From assembly GCA_035764005.1 (NCBI GenBank), contig DASTZZ010000052.1, positions 1 to 64,000 on the forward strand: a stretch of 64,000 nt of DNA, in the 5' to 3' direction. A program made the translations under genes and the position numbers. Of this stretch, positions 36,065 to 44,822 are shown piece after piece; the first letter of the stretch is position 1; every line of letters starts with the position of its first letter. Below the pieces are notes generated by a model. That model did not search any database. It was not told where the DNA came from and saw only the letters and a list, made by a program, of their open reading frames with translations. Source of the stretch: Terriglobales bacterium (GTDB taxonomy: Bacteria > Acidobacteriota > Terriglobia > Terriglobales > Acidobacteriaceae).

Positions 36065-36230
36065 CTGTCATCCCTCGCTCCGCAGCAACGCGCACTGGTT
36101 CCAGGAAGCTTTGTTTTTGCGGAGCGGGGGGATCTGCTGTTTCGGCCAGTTTGAAACAGCAGATCCCCCGCGCAGCGAAAGCAAATTATGGAGATTCCCA
36201 TCAGCCTTGCGGCTGCGCGAGGGATGACAG
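36065..36230. repeat. Long palindromic intergenic element
   Basis: Outer arms CTGTCATCCCTCGC (36065-36078) and its complement at 36217-36230; inner hairpin of 17 perfect base pairs at 36127-36143 and 36153-36169 with a 9-base loop. Fills the gap between the convergent TonB-domain gene and glcF, where it may stop transcription from both sides. The outer word is similar to the TTTGTCAT-CTGAG word of the GIY-YIG repeats, but the interior differs. Confidence 0.7.
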
Positions 36231-36303
36231 TGGCTAAGAGGTGAGCGAACAAATGCGTATGAGCTGCGCCAGGCGCGAAATCCAAACGAGCCTTGATCAG
36301 TCA

Positions 36304-37638
36304 TCAATAACACTCGTCGAGCACTCCAACCACGTGCTTAACGGGAACAGAGCGGCCCATGCGTTCCATTCCGGCACGCAGTTGCAGCATACAGCCGACG
36401 TTTGCGGTGACAACGAGTTCGGCAGATGTGCAGCCGATGTCGCTTATCTTTGCGTCGAGAATTTTCATCGACAGATCGTTCTGCGTGACGTTGTAGCTGC
36501 CGGCACTACCGCAGCATTGATCGGAGTGTGGCATCTCTTCGAGCTCAAGGCCAATGGCACGCAAGAGTTGCCGTGGCGCATTGCGAATGCGCTGTCCATG
36601 GGCGAGATGGCATGGGTCCTGGTAGGTCGCGCGGATGTTTAGCTTCCGGGCGGGCGGACGTAGACCGAGCTCGTCCAGAAACTCGGTTATATCTTTCACC
36701 TTTTTTGCGAACTTCTCGGCGTGATCGCGCTTCGCGTCTTCACGTAGTAGATCGCCATATTCTTTCAGCGTCGAGCCGCAGCCGGCGGCATTGGTCACGA
36801 TGGCATCGAAGCGGTCATCGAGCATTGCCGCGATGTTCTGGTGCGCAAGCTTTCGTGCTTCGTCGCGGTAGCCTGCATGGGCGTGAAGAGCGCCACAGCA
36901 GTTCTGGTTCTTGGGGACCCAGACTTCAACGCCGTTCTTTCTAAGCACGCGAATAGTAGCGTCGTTCAGAGCAGAGAAGGCAACGCTGGCGATGCATCCG
37001 GCGTGAAGGGCGACGGTCGCGCGGCGCTCTCCCTCCGCAGGGAATATTTTCCCGATTTGGTCAAAGAAAAACTTGTCGTCGATCTTCGGCTGCAACTGCT
37101 CCAGCTTTGCCACGCCCAGCAGCCGAAGCAGTCCGGAAGATCGCGCCAGAGTCTGCAAGCCTGAGCGCTGATAAAAGCGCAACAGTTTGGCGATGGCGCT
37201 GAGCCGTTGCGGATTCCCGAGCACATGACGATAGAAGAACGCGCGCAATTGACGCGTGAGCCACGGTCGCTTGTAATGCTGCTCGATCTGCGCGCGGGCG
37301 CGTTCGACGATGTGTCCGTATTGCACGCCAGATGGGCAGGCAGTCTCGCAGGCGCGACAGTCGAGGCAGCGGTCGATATGGGTGACGAACGAGTCGCCGA
37401 TCGCAAGCCGTCCGGAATCGACCTGGAGCACTTGGTAGATGCGTCCGCGCGGCGAGTCCATTTCCATGCCGAGCACGCGATAGGTCGGGCAGTGATTCAG
37501 GCACAGACCGCAGTGGACGCACGTCGCATAAAGGTCCCAGGTGGGGCGATCAGTTCCGGCGAAGTTCGATTGGCCCATCTGCAGGGTGTGCCCGGTGACA
37601 GCGGTCTGCTCTGTTTCGATGTTGGTATAGGGTGTCAT
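36304..37638 (-). CDS. glcF: Glycolate oxidase iron-sulfur subunit
   Basis: 444 residues. Two [4Fe-4S] ferredoxin-type motifs near the N-terminus (CVHCGLCLNHCPTYR and CLDCRACETACPSG) and two CCG-type cysteine motifs later (NQNCCGALHAHAGY and SDQCCGSAGSYN), as in GlcF. It passes electrons from the flavin subunits GlcD and GlcE to the respiratory chain during oxidation of glycolate to glyoxylate. Overlaps glcE by four bases; last gene of the operon. Confidence 0.93.
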   Translation of the reverse strand: MTPYTNIETEQTAVTGHTLQMGQSNFAGTDRPTWDLYATCVHCGLCLNHCPTYRVLGMEMDSPRGRIYQVLQVDSGRLAIGDSFVTHIDRCLDCRACETACPSGVQYGHIVERARAQIEQHYKRPWLTRQLRAFFYRHVLGNPQRLSAIAKLLRFYQRSGLQTLARSSGLLRLLGVAKLEQLQPKIDDKFFFDQIGKIFPAEGERRATVALHAGCIASVAFSALNDATIRVLRKNGVEVWVPKNQNCCGALHAHAGYRDEARKLAHQNIAAMLDDRFDAIVTNAAGCGSTLKEYGDLLREDAKRDHAEKFAKKVKDITEFLDELGLRPPARKLNIRATYQDPCHLAHGQRIRNAPRQLLRAIGLELEEMPHSDQCCGSAGSYNVTQNDLSMKILDAKISDIGCTSAELVVTANVGCMLQLRAGMERMGRSVPVKHVVGVLDECY

Positions 37639-39014
37639 CCGACGAGAAAGCGTCCTCGATTCAGTATGCCTTTGGGATCAAGCGCGCGCTTCACTTCTTG
37701 CATGAGAGCAGTATCGGTGGGAGTTGAACCCCAGACATCGAAGTGCTGCTTCGCCTCTCTAGGGCAGCGGACTACAACCGCGGAGGAATCTTTTGAAAGT
37801 CGCCCGCGAAAAGCCGAAGCCGCGCCGGCGAACTGCGTGACTGCAGGCGGATCGATCGCCAGCGGGATGAATCCAACGACAAACGATCCCATCGTCGCTC
37901 TCCCGACGATTGCAGCCACGAAGTTGTACTCGCTCGCGGACTCATATGTCGCAGCGATCGCCTTTTCCGATTCAGCCGGTGGTACTTCGAACTCGAAGAT
38001 CATTGGATTGTGATGTCGGCTGGTCAGGCGCTGCTCGAAGCCAGTGAGCCGGTTCCAGAAATCGACTTCATGTTTTTCGCTGATTTCTCGAGCGACTTGG
38101 AAACCTAACTCCGATCGAGAGCGGGCCAGCGCGCGGTCGCTACCCGCGAATCGCACGGCGATTTCCCAAATGCGTTTTTCGCTCGTGACTCTGGCGTCGG
38201 GCGCCCATTCATCAGGATCGCGCGGCTGGGAATCGTGCAGGTACTCGGCTGCTTCCGGTCCGATGAACTCCACGGAGATCGGCGAAAGCGGAGATTTCAG
38301 CAGCCAATCACGAAACTTGAATGCCTCGCCCAGCGTTTCAAATTGGCACACGCACGTAAGCGTCTGCTGAGGAGATGGGAAGAGCTTGAAATTTGCGGAC
38401 GTGATTACGCCTAAGGTGCCGTAGCTGCCGATCATCAGCTTCATGAGATCGTAGCCGGCGACATTTTTCACTACACGTCCGCCGCCGCGTCCGCTGAGGC
38501 CGTCAGCGGTGATGAAGCTGATACCGATGCAGAAGTCGCGCAAGCCTCCGAAGCCAGCGCGCAGCGGACCGGAGGATGCAGTCGCTAAAGCTCCACCGAT
38601 GGTCGAGCCGGGAAAGCTCTCGATCGGCAGAAGCTGCCGGTGATGCGCGCATTCTGCCGTAACGTGAGAAACGGTTGCGCCAGCCTGCAGTGAAATCGTC
38701 AGGTCTCCGGGATCGTACGCCTCGATTCGGTTGAGGCGCTCGGTGGAAATAACAACATCTACTCCTTCCACCGAGCGGCCGACGTGCTGTCGCGTACCGC
38801 CGCCGAATGGAACCACCGACCAGTTCTCTTCGTTAGCGACTCTGAGCGCAGCCGCAATGTGCTCGGGGCAATTGGGCAGGAGGACCGTTTCGGGAGCGCC
38901 GCCATCAATCGAGTACTTCTGCAAGCGTTCAGGATCACCAATGACGGCATCGGCGCCGAGCAGCCGCTCGAGGCGCGATGCGATATCCCCCTGGGTTCCC
39001 GTCGCCTGAGTCAC
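37635..39014 (-). CDS. glcE: Glycolate oxidase FAD-binding subunit
   Basis: 459 residues. FAD_binding_4 domain with VVPFGGGTRQHVGR, STIGGALATASSGPLRAGFGG and the GRGGGRVVKNVAGYDLMKLMIGSYGTLGVI signature; longer than E. coli GlcE (about 350), with an extended C-terminal substrate-type domain. Between glcD and glcF, overlapping both by four bases, so the three are translationally coupled. Residues 1-30 carry a helical start with no signal peptide. Confidence 0.9.
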   Translation of the reverse strand: MTQATGTQGDIASRLERLLGADAVIGDPERLQKYSIDGGAPETVLLPNCPEHIAAALRVANEENWSVVPFGGGTRQHVGRSVEGVDVVISTERLNRIEAYDPGDLTISLQAGATVSHVTAECAHHRQLLPIESFPGSTIGGALATASSGPLRAGFGGLRDFCIGISFITADGLSGRGGGRVVKNVAGYDLMKLMIGSYGTLGVITSANFKLFPSPQQTLTCVCQFETLGEAFKFRDWLLKSPLSPISVEFIGPEAAEYLHDSQPRDPDEWAPDARVTSEKRIWEIAVRFAGSDRALARSRSELGFQVAREISEKHEVDFWNRLTGFEQRLTSRHHNPMIFEFEVPPAESEKAIAATYESASEYNFVAAIVGRATMGSFVVGFIPLAIDPPAVTQFAGAASAFRGRLSKDSSAVVVRCPREAKQHFDVWGSTPTDTALMQEVKRALDPKGILNRGRFLVG

Positions 39015-40465
39015 CGCTGCTCCGCACTCGCGAGAACAGGAGCTTCGACACTAGAGTGACCGGGAGCGACGGCCTCGCGGCAGGTGCGCACTCCAGGGAG
39101 GATCTTCTGCGGATTGAGTACCGAATCGGGATTGAAGGCATTGCGCAGGCGATGCATCACTTCACGTTCGGAGTCGCTGAAGAGCGTGCACATCAGATCC
39201 TGCTTCTCCATCCCGACTCCATGTTCGCCCGTGATCGACCCTCCAACGCCGATGCAGAATTCGAGAATCTCGCGTCCAGCCTCGAGAGTGCGCCGCGTTT
39301 CCTCTTCGTTGCGAGCATCGAAAAGAATCAGCGGATGCAGGTTGCCATCGCCTGCATGAAAGATATTTCCGATGGTCAGGGAATATTTTTTGCCAACCTC
39401 TTCGATCTTGCGCAGCGTTTCGGGAATGCGCGTCCGCGGAATCACACCATCCTGAACGTAGTATGAAGGCGAGATGCGTCCGATCGCGCCGAATGCGGTC
39501 TTGCGTCCCTTCCACAGGAGCTGGCGTTCATTGTCGTCTCTCGCGCGCTTCACTTCACGTGCGCCACTCCTGCGACAGAGTTCTGAAACAGTCTCTGCCT
39601 GCTCATCCACGACTTCGCGCAGACCCTCGAGTTCGATCAGCAGCACCGCGGCGGAATCAAGTGGATACCCGGCATGAACTGCGGCTTCGACAGCGCGCAG
39701 CGTCCAGCCATCGAGCATTTCGATCGCTGCAGGAGTAATTCCTTCGCTGGTGAGAGCTACGACCGTATTCGCCGCATCCTGGACATCGTTGTAGATGGCG
39801 AGCAAAGTCGCGACTGCTTCCGGCAATCGCGTGATTTTCACAGTTATCGCCGTCGCAATGCCGAGCGTACCTTCGGAACCCACAAAGAATCCGGTGAGGT
39901 CATATCCAGGTGCGGCTGCAGCTTTGCCGCCGAGCTGCGCAATGCGCCCATCGGGGAGCACAACCTCAAGTCCCATGATGTGATTGACCGTTACGCCAAG
40001 CGCAAGAGTGTGCGGCCCTCCCGAGTTCTCGGCAACGTTTCCGCCGATCGTGCATGCCTTCTGACTCGATGGATCAGGAGCGAAGTAGAATCCATGCGGC
40101 ATGAGAGCGTTGCTGAGCTCAAGGTTCACGACTCCCGGCTGCACAGTGGCTCGCAGGTTTGGAACATCAATCTCGAGAATGCGATTCATGCGCGCGAAGG
40201 CCAGGATGATTCCGCCTTTGCGGGCAATCGATCCACCGCTCAGGCCAGTGCCTGCTCCACGCGGAACGATGGTCAGACCTTCACGATTCGCCAGCTTTAC
40301 GATTTCGGAGACGTGTTGCGTACTTTGCGGAAACACCACGTAGCGGGGCGCGCCGCGCGCCAAGGAGCCGTCGTACTCATAGAGCATGAGGTCCTCCGGA
40401 CGATCAAGTACGGCGTCGGATCCGACAATCTTGCGCAGTTTGTTCGCGATTCCAAAAGACAACAT
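39011..40465 (-). CDS. glcD: Glycolate oxidase catalytic FAD subunit
   Basis: 484 residues. FAD_binding_4 with TIVPRGAGTGLSGGSIARKGG and TIGGNVAENSGGPHTLALGVT, then the FAD-linked oxidase C-terminal domain with GNIFHAGDGNLHPLILFD and GGSITGEHGVGMEKQDLM, where the histidines form the active site. First gene of glcDEF. The family also contains D-lactate dehydrogenases, but the full DEF set supports glycolate. The last 20 residues beyond ILPGVRTC are variable. Confidence 0.93.
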   Translation of the reverse strand: MLSFGIANKLRKIVGSDAVLDRPEDLMLYEYDGSLARGAPRYVVFPQSTQHVSEIVKLANREGLTIVPRGAGTGLSGGSIARKGGIILAFARMNRILEIDVPNLRATVQPGVVNLELSNALMPHGFYFAPDPSSQKACTIGGNVAENSGGPHTLALGVTVNHIMGLEVVLPDGRIAQLGGKAAAAPGYDLTGFFVGSEGTLGIATAITVKITRLPEAVATLLAIYNDVQDAANTVVALTSEGITPAAIEMLDGWTLRAVEAAVHAGYPLDSAAVLLIELEGLREVVDEQAETVSELCRRSGAREVKRARDDNERQLLWKGRKTAFGAIGRISPSYYVQDGVIPRTRIPETLRKIEEVGKKYSLTIGNIFHAGDGNLHPLILFDARNEEETRRTLEAGREILEFCIGVGGSITGEHGVGMEKQDLMCTLFSDSEREVMHRLRNAFNPDSVLNPQKILPGVRTCREAVAPGHSSVEAPVLASAEQR

Positions 40466-40546
40466 AGAGGGGAAGATGCTCGGATTCTAGCATCGCTTTG
40501 CATAGCTTCAATCACGCTGAACACCAGCGCGTTCTAGTAGTCGATC

Positions 40547-40619
40547 GAACACGGAGGCGGTGGAGGGAGCGGAGGAAAGTAACCACAAGCCCTTCGTTCC
40601 CTCCGTGTCCTCCGTGTTC
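40547..40619. repeat. Periodic-core palindrome, locus D (GGAGG/CCTCC, 9-base period)
   Basis: GGAGG starts at 40553, 40562 and 40571; CCTCC starts at 40600 and 40609 with a one-mismatch copy (CCTTC) at 40591, all 9 apart and mirror-paired. The outermost pair is GAACACGGAGG with its exact complement. It sits in the divergent gap (40466-40804) between glcD and the MerR-TPR gene; the remainder of the gap shows no gene. Confidence 0.75.
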
Positions 40620-40804
40620 AATCTTGCCGTTCCCGCCTCGCCGATCAATTTCGCCCGACTTTTCCTCATACTTTCTTGGTAACTGGCTGATTTTCCACTT
40701 GATATTCGTCTTCAGCGCGTCGATAATTCGAGTGAAAAGAAGGCGAACCGTCAACTCGAGACGCAACGTGAGACCAACCCCAAAGAGGCGAATCGACCAG
40801 AGAC

Positions 40805-41692
40805 GTGGAACGATATCTTCGAGCTGAAGTGCTTCGTATCTTGCGCATCACTCCGCGCCAGTTAGCAGGATGGGAGCGGGCGGGGCTGATCGCAGCAGCG
40901 GAAAGCTATTCCTTTTACGACCTTCTTCAAATCAAAAAATTGAGCGAGCTGCGCGCCAAGAAAGTTCGTCCGGGTACGATTCGCGCATCGATCGACGCTA
41001 TGCAGCGCCAGGTTTCCGGCATGGAGAATCCTCTCCTTGAGGCTGGTATCTCCTCGCACGGATCGCGCCTGACGTTCCGGCATCAAGGACACGAACTCGA
41101 TCCATTGGCCGGACAATTTCTCCTCGATTTCGATCGTCCCAAACTGGTCGAAGCACGGATTAATCAGCCACGCCTGGTGGAGAATCCTGCTGATCTGTTT
41201 GTCGCTGCAGTCGCGATGGAGGAAAGCCCAGAGCGGCAGCAGGAAGCGCTCGAGATGTACAAGCGAGTGCTCGAACTCAATCCCAAACACGCGGCCGCCT
41301 GTATCAATTTGGGAACGATCTACTACAACCAGCAGAACTACCGCGAAGCCGAACGCCATTACCGCCGTGCGATCGAGATCGATTCCCGCTACGCGCTCGC
41401 TTATTTCGATCTCGGCAATGTCCTCGACGAAACCGGACGGCTTAACGAAGCGGTCGAAGCATATCGCACCGCAATCCTGATCTCACCCAGTTACGCCGAC
41501 GCTCACTACAATCTCGCGCTAGCCTACGAACGCCTGCGCCGGTCGCGCAAAGCCCTTCCCCACTGGCGCGCCTATGTGAAGATGGACCCAGTAGGCGCGT
41601 GGTCCAACTACGCCCGCGGACAAATCCAGAAGATCGTCGAAGCCGAAAAGCTGCAGATCGTGTGGCGCAGGCCGGGCGTAGGGATCCGCTAA
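40805..41692 (+). CDS. MerR-like HTH domain fused to tetratricopeptide repeats
   Basis: 295 residues, GTG start with GAGAC upstream. Residues 5-60 match a MerR-type winged helix (LRAEVLRILRITPRQLAGWERAGLI ... YSFYDLLQIKKLSELRAKKVRPGTIRASI). Residues about 135-255 hold three to four TPRs (QQEALEMYKRVLELNPKHAAACINLGTIYYNQQNYREAERHYRRAI, LNEAVEAYRTAILISPSYADAHYNLALAYERLRRSRKALPHW). A DNA-binding head with a protein-binding tail suggests a regulator controlled by a partner protein. Divergent from glcDEF, but no evidence ties it to that operon beyond position. Confidence 0.8.
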   Translation: MERYLRAEVLRILRITPRQLAGWERAGLIAAAESYSFYDLLQIKKLSELRAKKVRPGTIRASIDAMQRQVSGMENPLLEAGISSHGSRLTFRHQGHELDPLAGQFLLDFDRPKLVEARINQPRLVENPADLFVAAVAMEESPERQQEALEMYKRVLELNPKHAAACINLGTIYYNQQNYREAERHYRRAIEIDSRYALAYFDLGNVLDETGRLNEAVEAYRTAILISPSYADAHYNLALAYERLRRSRKALPHWRAYVKMDPVGAWSNYARGQIQKIVEAEKLQIVWRRPGVGIR

Positions 41693-41772
41693 GACTCGTC
41701 CTTCAAGACCAGCAGGATCCGCTTCGGGACTTCTCATGTGCATCCCTGGCCGATTCTGAAACTTCTTCGGAT

Positions 41773-42906
41773 TCACCGCGTCGAGAAGCTAAACACGGTC
41801 ACCTGGTGGAATCGCTGTCCCGGCTTAAGCTCCGTCGTCGGGAACTTCGGGTGATTCGGCGAATCCGGAAAGTGCTGCGTTTCCAGGCAAAGTCCGCCAC
41901 GATGAACGTATGTTTTTCCGCCTTTCCCCTTTAACGTTCCATCAAGAAAGTTGCCGGTGTAGAACTGGACGCCGGGCTGTGTGGTCGATACGCGCAGCAC
42001 GCGACCGGTGGTCGGCTCATAAACTTCGGCAGCGGTGGTGAGTTTGCCTGCACCTTGAGAGTCGATGACCCAATTGTGGTCGTATCCCTTGGCAATCTTC
42101 AGTTGCTCGTCATCAACATTGATGCGCTCGCCTACACGATGAGGTTTCAAAAAATCAAATGGCGTATTCGCAACTGGGCGAAGCTCTCCGGTCGGAATGA
42201 GCGTGGAATCGACAGGCGTGAACTTGGAAGCATGTAGCGTTAACTCGTGATTGAGAATGTCGCCATTGCCTTGTCCGGCGAGATTGAAATATGAGTGGTT
42301 GGTCAGGTTCAGTACAGTCGGTTTATCGGTCGTCGCAGAGTAATCGATGTGGAGCGCCGAGTTGCTCAGCGTGTAGCGCACTGTGACCGAGAGATTGCCA
42401 GGATAGCCGGCTTCGCCGTCCTTGCTCAGGTAGGTAAGCTCGACGCCGTTGGGGATCTCTTTGCCTTTCCACACCTGATTGTTGAATCCATGTGGACCGC
42501 CATGCAGCGAGTTCTTCCCGTCGTTCGCTGGAACGTGGTACTCCTTACCTTCTAGCTTGAATTCCGCGTTGGCAATGCGGTTAGCATAGCGGCCAATCAG
42601 CGCTCCGAAGAATGGATTTCCCGGGGCGTTGCTCACTTTCACATATTCGTCGAGAGTGTCGAAGCCGAGAACGATGTCATCCACTTTTCCTGACTTATCC
42701 GGAGTTTTGAGCGACACCACGATTCCGCCATAAGTAATGATGCGCGCCTCAATCTTGCCTTCACTGAGGGTATAGGCATCGATCTGAGTGCCGTCGGGCA
42801 TTTTGCCGAATGGCTTTTTTATGACGCTGGTCTTTGCTTCCAGGGTAGCGGCGCACATAGTTAAGCAAAGTAACATCCCGAAAGTTGTTTTGAAAAAGAC
42901 TGGCAT
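41773..42906 (-). CDS. galM: Secreted aldose 1-epimerase (mutarotase)
   Basis: 377 residues with a signal peptide (FGMLLCLTMCAATLEA). Family signatures: YGGIVVSLKTPDKSG, GRYANRIANAEFKLEG, the catalytic histidine region NLTNHSYFNLAG, GYDHNWVID and the catalytic glutamate region in GLCLETQHFPDSPN. It interconverts alpha and beta forms of hexoses or pentoses such as L-arabinose and galactose. Start overlaps the araB stop by one base (TAATG), so it is the last gene of the arabinose operon; export suggests it works on sugars released outside the cytoplasm. Confidence 0.93.
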   Translation of the reverse strand: MPVFFKTTFGMLLCLTMCAATLEAKTSVIKKPFGKMPDGTQIDAYTLSEGKIEARIITYGGIVVSLKTPDKSGKVDDIVLGFDTLDEYVKVSNAPGNPFFGALIGRYANRIANAEFKLEGKEYHVPANDGKNSLHGGPHGFNNQVWKGKEIPNGVELTYLSKDGEAGYPGNLSVTVRYTLSNSALHIDYSATTDKPTVLNLTNHSYFNLAGQGNGDILNHELTLHASKFTPVDSTLIPTGELRPVANTPFDFLKPHRVGERINVDDEQLKIAKGYDHNWVIDSQGAGKLTTAAEVYEPTTGRVLRVSTTQPGVQFYTGNFLDGTLKGKGGKTYVHRGGLCLETQHFPDSPNHPKFPTTELKPGQRFHQVTVFSFSTR

Positions 42907-44516
42907 TAGTTTGCGCTCTCCGTAGTGGCTGAACTGCGTTTCGGTTCTGCTTTGGACTGCGAAGCTGCGACTTCGATCAGCGCCGGCAGCACGTCGCCGA
43001 AGACGCCGCTGCGTTGTCCGAAGTCGAAATAAAGTCTGCTGTAGACCTTGTACAGACGCTCGTAAAAGGGCTGCTCGCTGCGATCGGGTTCAAATACTTT
43101 GTTCGGCGGACAGATTTTATCCTGCGCCTCCTCCACTGTCTTGAACGTCCCAGCAGCGAGAAACGCAAAGATAGCAGAGCCGAGGCTCACAACCGACTTC
43201 GCCGGCACTAGGACGGGCCGTCCGAGAACGTTTGCATACACGCGATTCAGCACATCATTCTTCTGCGGAATGCCGCCGGCATTGATTACACGCTTGATCA
43301 TTACGCCGTGCTTTGCCATACGATCAAGGATCACGCGCGTGTGGAAGGCTGTGCCTTCAATCGCAGCAAACAATTCGTCTGCCGCCGTGCTTTGCAGGTT
43401 CCAGCCCAGCGTGATACCGCGAAGATTGGGATTCACCAGGACGGTGCGATCTCCGTTGTCCCACGTGAGGCGGAGCAGACCAGTCTGTCCGGCGCGATAA
43501 CTCTCTAGTCCTTTGGTGAGCGTGGCGACATCTGTGCCCGCCCGGGTTGCAATTGCATTGAAAATATCGCCAACAGCAGACAGCCCCGCTTCAATGCCAG
43601 TCCGACCGGGATGGACGCTACCCTGCACAACTCCGCAAACTCCGGGTACCAAATTCACCGATGGCGTGATGCCGATGATGCAGGTAGATGTGCCGACCAC
43701 GTTCACCATGTCGTCAGTGCGGCATCCCGCGCCAATGGCATCCCAGTGCGCGTCGAAGGCCCCGACCGGAATGGGAATTCCTGCTTTGAGACCCAGCTTC
43801 TCTGCCCAGTGCGGCGAGAGCTTGCCCTCGATCTGATCGGAAGTAGCGTACTCGCCCTGCAGTTTTCCGCGGACTCCGGCGAGCAGCGGATCGACTTTTA
43901 CGAGAAACTCTTCCGGCGGCAGTCCTCCCAAATCGGCATTCCACAGCCACTTGTGACCCATGGCACAGATGCTGCGCTTGACCTTGGCTGGATCGGTAAT
44001 GCCGCACAGCGTGGCGGCGATCATGTCGCAATGCTCGAATGCGGAAGCGAACTGCGCGCGCTTGTCAGGATTGTGGCGCAGCCAGTGCAGGAGCTTTGAG
44101 AATCCCCACTCCGACGAGTAGACGCCGCCGCACCACTCAATTGCCTTCAGCTTTTCGCGGTGCGCAGCATTGGTGATCTCCTCGGCTTCGCCTTTGGCGC
44201 GATGGTCGCACCACAAGTAGTACTCACCGAGGGGCTGCATGTTTTTATCGACAGGAATGACGGAGGAGCCCGTGGTGTCGAGCGCGATGGCTGCAACCTG
44301 ATCCCCAGAAACGCCGGCTTTCTTCAGCACATCGCGCATCGCTGAAGCCAGGGCGCGCAGATGATCCTCGTGCGATTGCGTCGCGTATTCGGGATCGTCG
44401 CGGCGGCGGTGCAGCGGATATTCGGCAATTGCCGAGTCGAGTAATCCGCGCTCGCTATCTACCAGCGACACGCGGACACTCAGTGTTCCAAAATCGACTC
44501 CAGCTACGATGGACAT
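42906..44516 (-). CDS. araB: Ribulokinase
   Basis: 536 residues. FGGY-type kinase with phosphate-1 motif GVDFGTLSVRVSLVD, ALDTTGSSVIPVD, HKWLWNADLGGLPPEEF and the C-terminal RVINAGGIPQKNDVLNRVYANVLGRPV and SLGSAIFAFLAAG. Ribulokinase phosphorylates L-ribulose to L-ribulose 5-phosphate, which AraD epimerises to xylulose 5-phosphate; both enzymes are in this operon. The isomerase AraA is not in the window. The closing 20 residues (SKAEPKRSSATTESAN) are low-complexity. Confidence 0.94.
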   Translation of the reverse strand: MSIVAGVDFGTLSVRVSLVDSERGLLDSAIAEYPLHRRRDDPEYATQSHEDHLRALASAMRDVLKKAGVSGDQVAAIALDTTGSSVIPVDKNMQPLGEYYLWCDHRAKGEAEEITNAAHREKLKAIEWCGGVYSSEWGFSKLLHWLRHNPDKRAQFASAFEHCDMIAATLCGITDPAKVKRSICAMGHKWLWNADLGGLPPEEFLVKVDPLLAGVRGKLQGEYATSDQIEGKLSPHWAEKLGLKAGIPIPVGAFDAHWDAIGAGCRTDDMVNVVGTSTCIIGITPSVNLVPGVCGVVQGSVHPGRTGIEAGLSAVGDIFNAIATRAGTDVATLTKGLESYRAGQTGLLRLTWDNGDRTVLVNPNLRGITLGWNLQSTAADELFAAIEGTAFHTRVILDRMAKHGVMIKRVINAGGIPQKNDVLNRVYANVLGRPVLVPAKSVVSLGSAIFAFLAAGTFKTVEEAQDKICPPNKVFEPDRSEQPFYERLYKVYSRLYFDFGQRSGVFGDVLPALIEVAASQSKAEPKRSSATTESAN

Positions 44517-44532
44517 CAGTGAGCCCCGTGCG

Positions 44533-44599
44533 GTCAGTACCGTCTGCGGTAGCAGACGGGTCAGTCACTCACCCACCCGCTACCGCGGGCGGTACTGAC
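44533..44599. repeat. Palindromic repeat between araB and the upstream small gene
   Basis: Three nested pairs share one axis: GTCAGTACCG (44533-44542) with 44590-44599; GCGGTAGC (44546-44553) with 44579-44586; GGGT (44558-44561) with ACCC (44571-44574). It fills the gap inside the operon exactly from araB's leader to the stop codon of the small gene, so it lies in the mRNA and could set relative expression or stability of the two halves. Confidence 0.7.
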
Positions 44600-44818
44600 T
44601 TAGGTGTTGTCCTTCGGACGGAACATCAGACAGTAGATGCCACCCAGAACAATGAGCAGCGCGCCCCACCAGACAGCCGCGTGCAAATTCGAGAGCACTG
44701 TGTCGGGAGGATGAGACCATTCTGTAAGCCCGCTAACCAAGATGAGCACTCCATAAATAAAGAGGAGGAGTCCCACAAAAAACCAGACCGGAATGATGCG
44801 ATGTTTTTCCGTCGCCAT
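44600..44818 (-). CDS. Small two-segment membrane protein, symporter partner candidate
   Basis: 72 residues. Two membrane segments (about 10-32, VWFFVGLLLFIYGVLILVSG, and 47-66, AAVWWGALLIVLGGIYCLMF) joined by a short loop with a conserved-looking TEWSHPPDTVLSNLHAAVWWG. It starts four bases after the SSS symporter stop. Genes of this size and place occur beside sodium-solute symporters, suggesting an accessory subunit, but I know no tested function. Confidence 0.75.
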   Translation of the reverse strand: MATEKHRIIPVWFFVGLLLFIYGVLILVSGLTEWSHPPDTVLSNLHAAVWWGALLIVLGGIYCLMFRPKDNT

Positions 44819-44822
44819 ATTC

